Below, piece after piece: positions 1 to 5,836 of a stretch of 8,559 bases of DNA; within the stretch, counting starts at the first letter, position 1, and every line of letters starts with the position of its first letter. This DNA comes from CAZTXD01 sp964617995 (GTDB lineage: Bacteria > Actinomycetota > Acidimicrobiia > Spongiisociales > ZC4RG35). The DNA lies in assembly GCA_964617995.1 (NCBI GenBank), contig CAZTXD010000151.1, positions 1-8,559 on the forward strand. The letters run 5' to 3'. Made by a program: the position numbers and the translations under genes. The notes beneath the pieces are model-generated. The model saw nothing but the letters and a program-made list of their open reading frames with translations. It made no database searches and was not told the origin of the DNA.

Positions 1-1
1 G

Positions 2-18
2 CGCGCATTCGATGCGCG
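2..18. repeat. 17-base palindrome downstream of the E2 gene
   Basis: Bases 2-8 (CGCGCAT) and 12-18 (ATGCGCG) are perfect reverse complements around a 3-base loop (TCG). It lies 32 bases beyond the E2 stop codon, where an operon terminator would be expected. For transcripts of the minus-strand operon, however, the T-rich run (CTTTCGTTTT, 29-20) precedes the stem, and what follows the stem is outside the window. It may be a terminator hairpin, a transcript 3'-end stabiliser or a protein-binding palindrome; the sequence does not decide. Confidence 0.45.
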
Positions 19-50
19 AAAACGAAAGCGTCGGTTGGGTGTGGGTGCGT

Positions 51-1400
51 TCAGTCGGCCAGGAAGAGACCTGGTTCCTCGAGGTTCTCGATCAGCATGG
101 CCATGAATCGCCTTCCGTGGCCCCCGTCGATGACACGATGGTCGTACGAGAGCGACAACGGCAGCAACGGAGCGATGTCGACGGTGCCGTCCCGGGCGAC
201 GGGCTTCTCGACGGCTCTTCCCACCGACAGGATGGCGACGGTGCCGGAGGGAACGATCGGGGTGCCGAACCCTCCCCCGATCGCACCGATGTTCGAGACC
301 GTGAACGTCTGGCCGGTGAGCTCCTCCGGCTGGAGAGCCCTCTTCTTCGCTCCGGCGCCGAGACGACGAACCTCGCCGGCGAGCGACAGGACGGACCTCC
401 GGTCGGCGTTTCGGATGACGGCCACCAGCAGGCCCTCCGGTGTGTCCACGGCGATTCCCACGTCCTGTCGGGCGTGGACGACCAGCTCGTCGCCGTCGAG
501 GGTGGCGTTGAACTCGGGGAAGGTGGCTAGGACCGGCGCCACCGCCTTGATGACGAGAGCTTCCATTGGGATCTTCTCGCTGTGGCGTCGGCTCAGGGCC
601 CGGCGCATCTCCAGCAGGCGGGAGGCGTCCACCTCGTCGAAGGTGGTGACATGGGGGATCTCCGCCCACGCGCGGCTCATGTTGGCGGCGATCGTCTTCC
701 GGAGCCGGGTGAGAGGGCGACGCTCGGGCTCGCGACGGGCCCCCGCCGGCAGGGTGGGCCTGGGCTCCTCCGGCACGGATGGGACGGGCGGCAGCCTGTC
801 GGCTGAGGGCTGGGCGACCGCCTCCCCTGTCTCCGCCGCCGCCTCCACGTCCTCGCGGGTGATGCGTCCTTCCGGCCCGCTGCCGGTGACGGTGGTGAGA
901 TCTACGCCGAGGGTCCGGGCGAGCTTGCGCACCAGAGGGAGTGCCTTGACCGACGCGGTGACCTCCCCCGACGCCGTCGAGCGGGCCCCGAGCTCCTCGG
1001 CGTCGGATGAGATCGAGCCGACGATGGGGGCTGCCTCCTCTCGAGGCGCCCCCTCGTCCGCAGGGGACGGGGTCTCGTCCTCCTCGTGGGAGCGAGTCAC
1101 CGGTTCGGCTTCCGGAGCGCTCGCTGCGCCGACGGCAGGGGCCGCAGACTCCCACTCCTCGTCGTCTTCGCCTATCACGACCAGGACCTCCCCGACCGCC
1201 ACGACCTCTCCCTCGGCGGCACCGTGGTGGAGCACGACGCCTCCGAAAGGTGAAGGGATCTCGACGACGGCCTTGTCCGTTTCGACCTCGACCACCGTCT
1301 CGTCCACTTCGACTCTGTCACCGACCCCCACCAACCACCGAACCACCTCCGCCTCGGTCAGTCCCTCCCCTATGTCCGGTAACCGGAATTCGTGAGCCAT
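51..1400 (-). CDS. 2-oxoacid dehydrogenase E2: lipoyl-dependent dihydrolipoamide acyltransferase
   Basis: This 449-residue protein is the E2 core of a pyruvate or branched-chain 2-oxoacid dehydrogenase complex. It takes the acyl group from E1 on a swinging lipoyl arm and passes it to CoA. Domains in order: one lipoyl domain (about 1-78) with lipoyl Lys43 in ETDKAVVEIPSP; an acidic, Ala/Pro/Glu-rich flexible linker (about 79-148); the peripheral subunit-binding domain that holds E1 or E3 (about 151-187, LPLVRKLARTLGVDL then GPEGRITREDV); a second Pro/Arg-rich linker; and the catalytic domain (about 226-449). The catalytic domain carries TVSNIGAIGGGFGTPIV and the active-site motif SYDHRVIDGG with His421 and Asp425. 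It is complete and has a single lipoyl domain. The ATG shares its first base with the E1-beta stop (TGATG), so translation is probably coupled. Acyl specificity cannot be read with confidence; AEIPHVTTFDEVD is common to pyruvate and branched-chain E2s. E3 is not encoded in the window. Confidence 0.95.
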   Translation of the reverse strand: MAHEFRLPDIGEGLTEAEVVRWLVGVGDRVEVDETVVEVETDKAVVEIPSPFGGVVLHHGAAEGEVVAVGEVLVVIGEDDEEWESAAPAVGAASAPEAEPVTRSHEEDETPSPADEGAPREEAAPIVGSISSDAEELGARSTASGEVTASVKALPLVRKLARTLGVDLTTVTGSGPEGRITREDVEAAAETGEAVAQPSADRLPPVPSVPEEPRPTLPAGARREPERRPLTRLRKTIAANMSRAWAEIPHVTTFDEVDASRLLEMRRALSRRHSEKIPMEALVIKAVAPVLATFPEFNATLDGDELVVHARQDVGIAVDTPEGLLVAVIRNADRRSVLSLAGEVRRLGAGAKKRALQPEELTGQTFTVSNIGAIGGGFGTPIVPSGTVAILSVGRAVEKPVARDGTVDIAPLLPLSLSYDHRVIDGGHGRRFMAMLIENLEEPGLFLAD

Positions 1401-2377
1401 CAGCTCGCCAGGGTCCGACGGGCGGCGTCAACGATGCGGTCCACACCGGGTAGGTACTGCGCCTCGGAGCGTTTCAACGGGAAGACGCTGTCCCATCCGG
1501 TGACCCGGAGCGGAGGTGCCTCCAGTGAGTAGAGGCAGCGCTCGCTGATCGTGGCCACGACCTCCGATCCGAAGCCGCCGGTTCGAGGCGCTTCGTGAAT
1601 CACCACCAACCGGCCAGTCTTCGTCACAGAAGCCACGACCGTGTCGGCATCGAAGGGCACCAGCGACCTGAGGTCGACGACCTCCACCGACACCCCGTCT
1701 CCTGCCAGGGTGTCGGCGGCTGCGCGGGTCTCGGTGAGCATGGCCCCCCATGAGACGAGGGTCACGTCAGTGCCTTCCCGTTCCAGACGCGCCTCGCCTA
1801 TCGGCACCTCGTACCACCCCTCCGGAACCTCCTCCTTCACCGACCGGTAAAGACGGATCGGCTCACAGAACACGACCGGATCGGGATCGGTGATGGCGGC
1901 CAACAGGAGACCCTTGGCGTCATAGGGGGTGGAGGGAACCACCACCTTGATGCCGGGGATGTGGGCGTAGAGCGCCTCGGCCGACTCGGAGTGGTGCTCC
2001 GCCGCTCCGATGCCTCCGCCGTAGGGGATGCGGATGACCATCGGGGCGGTGAAGCGGTGCCTGGAGCGATTGCGGATCCTGCCGACATGGCTGATCACCT
2101 GGTCGAGCGCCGGATAGGAGAAACCCATGAACTGCAACTCTGCCACTGGTCGCATACCCCCCACCGCCAGGCCGAAAGCCACGCCCACTATGCCCGACTC
2201 GGCAACGGGGGTATCGACGACACGGGCAGAGCCGTGCTTGTCGTAGAGGCCGTCTGTGACCCGGAACACCCCACCGGTGCGACCGATGTCCTCACCCAGG
2301 AGCATCACGTGGGATTCCTTCTCCAGAGCGACGTCGAGAGCGTCGTTGAGAGCCCTGGCCATGGTGAGGACACTCAT
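1400..2377 (-). CDS. 2-oxoacid dehydrogenase E1 component, beta subunit
   Basis: This 325-residue protein is the usual length for the beta subunit of the alpha2beta2 E1 enzyme, which decarboxylates a 2-oxoacid using thiamine diphosphate made accessible at the alpha/beta interface. The pyrimidine-binding transketolase-like domain spans about 4-180. It includes GEDIGRTGGVF (28-38), DTPVAESGIVGVAFGLA (55-71) with Glu60 in the position expected for the cofactor-activating glutamate, and YGGGIGAAEHHSES (119-132). The C-terminal transketolase domain (about 195-320) carries VVDLRSLVPFD (233-243) and HEAPRTGGFGSEV (261-273), both typical of the family. It is the middle gene of the E1-alpha/E1-beta/E2 operon: its ATG overlaps the E1-alpha stop in an ATGA, and its own stop shares a base with the E2 start. 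A Shine-Dalgarno sequence stands 7 bases before the ATG. As with its partners, pyruvate versus branched-chain specificity is unresolved. Confidence 0.95.
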   Translation of the reverse strand: MSVLTMARALNDALDVALEKESHVMLLGEDIGRTGGVFRVTDGLYDKHGSARVVDTPVAESGIVGVAFGLAVGGMRPVAELQFMGFSYPALDQVISHVGRIRNRSRHRFTAPMVIRIPYGGGIGAAEHHSESAEALYAHIPGIKVVVPSTPYDAKGLLLAAITDPDPVVFCEPIRLYRSVKEEVPEGWYEVPIGEARLEREGTDVTLVSWGAMLTETRAAADTLAGDGVSVEVVDLRSLVPFDADTVVASVTKTGRLVVIHEAPRTGGFGSEVVATISERCLYSLEAPPLRVTGWDSVFPLKRSEAQYLPGVDRIVDAARRTLAS

Positions 2378-3402
2378 TGGTGATCTCCCATCAGTTCCGA
2401 CCGCTGGCGGGCGAGTTCGACGGGAAGGGACTCGAACATCGCGTCGAGGATCTTGCCCGGACCGAGGGGCGGCATCTTCTCGGCCAGCTCAACGGCCCGG
2501 TCGATCTCCCCGGACGCCTCCTTCTCGATCGTGGCCTGCCACTCCTCCTCCCAGGCGTCCCTCTCGGAAAGGTAGATCCGGAGGCGTTCCAGCGGGTCGA
2601 GCCTGCGCCACTCGTCCTCCTCTTGGCCCGATCGGTACCGACCCGGATCGTCGGAGGTGGTGTGAGGTCCGATCCGGTAGGTCACTGCCTCTATCAGGGT
2701 CGGCCCCTCGCCTGCTCGGGCACGCTCGGCCGCATCCTTCACCGCCTCATAGACGGCGAAGAGGTCGTTTCCGTCGACCTGCACTCCGGGCATGCCGTAG
2801 CCGATCGCCTTCTGGGCGATCGTCTCGGCCCTGGTCTGGAGGTTCCTCGGCAGCGAGATGGCGTAACCGTTGTTCTGGCAGAGGAAAACGCAGCCTAGGT
2901 CGAACACGCCGGCGAAGTTCATGGCCTCGTGGAAATCACCCTCGGAGGTCGCCCCGTCACCGAATGAGGTGAGGACGATCCGACCGCTGTCCTGTATCTT
3001 CTCGGCCCAGGCGATACCCACGGCATGCACCATGTGGCCTCCGACGGTGATCGAAGGAGGCAGTACCGGGACGTGCTCGGGCGGTGATCCGCCGCGTTCG
3101 TCCCCGGTTCGACCGGCGATCAGAAGCTCCCACGGGTACCCCTGTGCCCACATCATGGCGGCGTCCCGGTAGGTCGCCACCACCCAGTCGTGCGGTTCCA
3201 GACCGGCCACTGCTCCGATCTGGGCTGCTTCCTGACCCTCGAAGGGAGCGTAGGTCGCCAACCTTCCCTGTCGTTGCAGCGCCGTGCACTTGCGATCGTA
3301 GGTCCGGGCGAAGACCATCGCCCGGTACAGTCGCCGGGTGAGCTGGAGGTCCAGCGGCGGCTGGCCATCGATTCCCCCGCTCGGTGTCAGCCTCTGACGC
3401 AC
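2374..3402 (-). CDS. pdhA: 2-oxoacid (probably pyruvate) dehydrogenase E1 component, alpha subunit
   Basis: This 342-residue protein is the thiamine-diphosphate-binding subunit of E1 and carries out the first, decarboxylating step of the complex. The thiamine-diphosphate/Mg motif runs from GDG (148-150) through SEGDFHEAMNFAG to QNN (176-178), about 30 residues as expected. Other family signatures are QGRLATYAPFEGQEAAQIG (45-63), ATYRD (76-80) and the substrate-loop region GPHTTSDDPGRYR (245-257). Resemblance to Bacillus PdhA is clear by eye (PGVQVDGNDLFAVYEAV; LPPSITVGG), while HTTSDD is also seen in branched-chain enzymes. The symbol pdhA is therefore a family-level choice and bkdA remains possible. 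The start is GTG: no ATG, GTG or TTG lies further upstream in frame before the ftsK stop. The ribosome-binding signal is weak (AGGG only 2 bases before GTG). Its stop overlaps the E1-beta start by 4 bases. A -10-like box about 40 bases upstream suggests a promoter separate from ftsK. Confidence 0.93.
   Translation of the reverse strand: MRQRLTPSGGIDGQPPLDLQLTRRLYRAMVFARTYDRKCTALQRQGRLATYAPFEGQEAAQIGAVAGLEPHDWVVATYRDAAMMWAQGYPWELLIAGRTGDERGGSPPEHVPVLPPSITVGGHMVHAVGIAWAEKIQDSGRIVLTSFGDGATSEGDFHEAMNFAGVFDLGCVFLCQNNGYAISLPRNLQTRAETIAQKAIGYGMPGVQVDGNDLFAVYEAVKDAAERARAGEGPTLIEAVTYRIGPHTTSDDPGRYRSGQEEDEWRRLDPLERLRIYLSERDAWEEEWQATIEKEASGEIDRAVELAEKMPPLGPGKILDAMFESLPVELARQRSELMGDHQ
2385..2389 (-). promoter_or_regulatory. 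Ribosome binding site of the E1-beta gene
   Basis: GGGAG sits 7 bases before the E1-beta ATG, inside the last codons of the E1-alpha gene. It is the clearest Shine-Dalgarno sequence seen in front of a start codon in this window, and it supports starting E1-beta at the ATG that overlaps the E1-alpha stop. Confidence 0.65.
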
Positions 3403-3434
3403 GTCCCTGTCCCGCAGTCTCGCCTTTTGCCCAT

Positions 3435-3449
3435 CTTGGCGCGAGGGTA
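3435..3449 (-). promoter_or_regulatory. Putative promoter of the E1-alpha/E1-beta/E2 operon
   Basis: In the 53-base gap after ftsK, the minus strand reads TACCCT (3449-3444), which fits the actinobacterial -10 pattern TANNNT. Transcription would be expected to begin near 3437-3434, giving a leader of roughly 30 bases before the E1-alpha GTG. No good -35 hexamer is visible 16-19 bases upstream. Short TANNNT matches arise by chance, so this is a candidate only. Confidence 0.35.
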
Positions 3450-3455
3450 GACGTC

Positions 3456-5723
3456 TCAGGCGTCCACGGATTCGGTAGCAAGGCTCTCGTCCAGCTCCTC
3501 CTCGGTCATGAGCACCTCGCGCGCCTTGGACCCGAGCGACGGACCGACGACTCCTCGATTCTCGAGTATGTCCATGATGCGACCCGCCCTGGCGAAGCCG
3601 ACCCGCAGCTTGCGCTGGAGCATCGAGGTGGATCCGAGCTGAGAACGGACTATCTCCTCCATCGCCCGTCGAATCAGCTCCTCGTCTTCGTCCTCCTCCT
3701 CGGATGCCCGGGCTGCGGCGGCGTCGGCGGCAGCCTGGAGGACCTCCTGATCGCGGTACTCGGCTTCGCGCTGCTGCTTCACCCAGTCGACCACGGAGTG
3801 GATCTCGTCCTCGGAGACCCAGGCGCCCTGGATCCTCTGCGGACGGGGCTCCTTGGCCGTCACCACGAGCATGTCCCCCATACCCACCAGTTTCTCGGCT
3901 CCAGCACCGTCGATGATCACGCGGCTGTCCGTCTGGGAGGCGACCGAGAACGCCAGCCGGGAGGGAACGTTGGCCTTGATCACGCCGGTGATCACGTCGA
4001 CCGATGGGCGCTGCGTGGCGATGACGAGATGGATGCCCACCGCCCGCGCCATCTGGGCGATCCGGACGACCGCCTCCTCGACCTCGCGTCCGGCCACCAT
4101 CATCAGGTCATTGAGCTCGTCGACGATCACAACCACGTAGGGGAAGCGGTCGTAACCCTCGGGGTCGAGCCTGCCGGCGTCCAACTTCTCGCGGTAGCCG
4201 ATCATGTCACGGACCTTGGCGTCGGCCAGGAGGTCGTAGCGGCGGTCCATCTCGGCCACCGCCCACTTGAGCGCATCCGCCGCCTTCTTGGGGTTGGTGA
4301 TGACCCGGGTGAGAAGGTGGGGCACACCGTTGTACTGGCCCAGCTCCACCCGTTTGGGATCGACCATGATCAGACGGACGTCGTCGGGGGTGGTACGCAT
4401 CAGCAACGACGTGACGATCGAGTTGATGCAGGACGACTTCCCGGCGCCGGTGGCTCCGGCAATGAGCACATGGGGGAGCTCGGCCAGGTTGAGCATGCGG
4501 GAACGCCCCGAGATGTCCATCCCCAGCCCCACGGCCAGCGGATAGGTGTCGCCCATCGCCTCGTCGGAGCGCAGGATGTCGCCCAGAGTGACCATGCGCC
4601 GGTTGCGGTTGGGGACCTCGACGCCGATGGCCGACTTGCCCGGTATCGGAACCAGGAGCCTCACATCGGGAGTGGCCAGGGCATAGGCGATGTCGTGGGC
4701 GAGGTTCGACACCTTGTTCACCTTCACGCCGGGAGCGAGCTCGATCTCGTAGCGGGTGACCGTTGGTCCGGGCACGATCTTGGTGAGAGCGGCCTCCACC
4801 CCGTGCTGGTGGAGCGTGTCCTCGAGCTGGCGGGCGGTGTCCTCGAGGGAGCGCTTGTTGTGCTCTCCCCCTCCTCCCATGCCCAGCAGGTCGAGGGGCG
4901 GCAGCCTGTATCCGGAAGGCGTCGGAACGGCTCTCATGACCGGAGCCTTCCTCGACTTCTTCGGCTCCGGGGGAGGCGAGGTCACCTCCGGCTCCTGCCG
5001 ATCCGGACGGGTGTCCTCGACGACCGGGGCCGGACGCCTGGGAGCGGCATGCCGGCCGCTCGGACCGTGAGAGCCCTGTCGCTTCAGGTCGGATACGAAA
5101 CGTCGGAACTGCCGACCCAGGTCACCCAGGCCACCCACGAACTCTCGAACGGACGTCCGGGTGAGGACCAGCATCCCCATGCCGATCACGGCGCTCAGGA
5201 CGACGAACGACCCCCACACCCCCAGGATACGCGCCAGCGGAAAGGCTATGAGGGCGCCGACGGCTCCACCTCGCTGCTGGACGAGCGCCAGGTCCTGGGC
5301 GATCGACACCGTTCCCGTGAGGAGGTGGAAGAGGGCCACCGTCCCGACGAAGGTGGTCCCGGCTCCGGTCACCATCCGCCCCGCTCCGTCCCTCGGTTTG
5401 CCGGCTATCAGTGCCCAGCCGATGCCGACCAGGGCGCCGGGGAGGACGAAGCGCCACACACCGAAGAGGAGGCGGGTGCCGGTTTCGAGGCCTCGGCCGA
5501 CAGGACCCGCCTGACCGAGGAACCCGAGCACGATAACAATGGCGAAGACGATGAGGACCACGCCCCACACGTCGTCGGCCTGGCGACCGAGGATCAGGCG
5601 CAGCTTCTCTCGCAGAGTCGCCAGCAACGACTGCCGCTCCCGCGTGCGCCGGGAGGTCTTCTTTTTGGGTGCCACCCGTTTCCGCCCTTTTGCCCCCCGG
5701 CGGGTGGATGTCCGGGATGGCAT
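3456..5723 (-). CDS. ftsK: FtsK/SpoIIIE family DNA translocase
   Basis: This 755-residue membrane-anchored ATPase pumps double-stranded DNA at the division septum and helps clear and resolve chromosome termini. The N-terminus is a basic tail (1-47), followed by four or five hydrophobic segments (about 53-71, 86-107, 119-138 and 153-188). A Pro/Arg-rich linker (about 212-265) is short compared with that of E. coli FtsK. The motor follows: an alpha domain (about 290-385), then a RecA-like beta domain with Walker A GATGAGKS (423-430), DPKRVELGQY (455-464), Walker B VVIVDELNDLMM (531-542; Asp535, Glu536) and the IATQRPS motif (568-574). A Glu/Asp-rich stretch (about 675-682) leads to a C-terminal winged-helix gamma domain (about 683-740, SMLQRKLRVGFARAGRIMDILE), the part that reads polar DNA signals and contacts XerD in studied relatives. 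All motor motifs are intact. It follows rnj after 113 bases that hold an inverted repeat and a -10-like box. No Shine-Dalgarno precedes the ATG, which suggests a very short or absent leader. Confidence 0.96.
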   Translation of the reverse strand: MPSRTSTRRGAKGRKRVAPKKKTSRRTRERQSLLATLREKLRLILGRQADDVWGVVLIVFAIVIVLGFLGQAGPVGRGLETGTRLLFGVWRFVLPGALVGIGWALIAGKPRDGAGRMVTGAGTTFVGTVALFHLLTGTVSIAQDLALVQQRGGAVGALIAFPLARILGVWGSFVVLSAVIGMGMLVLTRTSVREFVGGLGDLGRQFRRFVSDLKRQGSHGPSGRHAAPRRPAPVVEDTRPDRQEPEVTSPPPEPKKSRKAPVMRAVPTPSGYRLPPLDLLGMGGGGEHNKRSLEDTARQLEDTLHQHGVEAALTKIVPGPTVTRYEIELAPGVKVNKVSNLAHDIAYALATPDVRLLVPIPGKSAIGVEVPNRNRRMVTLGDILRSDEAMGDTYPLAVGLGMDISGRSRMLNLAELPHVLIAGATGAGKSSCINSIVTSLLMRTTPDDVRLIMVDPKRVELGQYNGVPHLLTRVITNPKKAADALKWAVAEMDRRYDLLADAKVRDMIGYREKLDAGRLDPEGYDRFPYVVVIVDELNDLMMVAGREVEEAVVRIAQMARAVGIHLVIATQRPSVDVITGVIKANVPSRLAFSVASQTDSRVIIDGAGAEKLVGMGDMLVVTAKEPRPQRIQGAWVSEDEIHSVVDWVKQQREAEYRDQEVLQAAADAAAARASEEEDEDEELIRRAMEEIVRSQLGSTSMLQRKLRVGFARAGRIMDILENRGVVGPSLGSKAREVLMTEEELDESLATESVDA

Positions 5724-5738
5724 GGGACGGTGACGTTA
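5724..5738 (-). promoter_or_regulatory. Putative ftsK promoter, short-leader or leaderless type
   Basis: The minus strand reads TAACGT (5738-5733), then 9 bases (CACCGTCCC), then the ftsK ATG. TAACGT fits TANNNT, and initiation 6-9 bases downstream would leave a leader of 0-3 bases. No Shine-Dalgarno is present between the box and the ATG, which agrees with a leaderless start. The same hexamer stands before dapA. No convincing -35 element is seen. Confidence 0.4.
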
Positions 5739-5770
5739 GCCGCCTCGGTGCCGGATACCAATGAATGCCC

Positions 5771-5836
5771 GGTCTTCAGTTCTCAGTCGTCGGTCATCGG
5801 TTCCCAGCGGCGACCGACAACTGCCAACCGAGAACC
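5771..5836. repeat. 66-base imperfect inverted repeat between rnj and ftsK
   Basis: The element begins at the base directly after the rnj stop codon. Core arms CAGTCGTCGGTC (5784-5795) and GACCGACAACTG (5812-5823) are complementary except for one position that can form a G-U wobble in RNA of the minus strand, around a 16-base loop. Flanks 5771-5783 and 5824-5836 extend the stem with mismatches and wobbles. The sequence is built from recurring units such as GTCGGT, CAGTT and TTCTC. No T-run follows it on the minus strand, so it is not a classical intrinsic terminator. It could cap the 3' end of the dapA-rnj transcript or be one copy of a dispersed intergenic repeat. Confidence 0.6.

Noticed and set aside
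97..1395. A 432-codon plus-strand frame opposite the E2 gene
   Set aside because: Ser/Thr/Arg/Pro-rich composition with no family motif, entirely antisense to a complete E2 gene.
3530..3640. Possible frameshift or damage in the FtsK gamma domain
   Set aside because: The frame is continuous, the winged-helix sequence (SMLQRKLRVGFARAGRIMDILE) matches the family, and the protein ends with a normal short acidic tail.
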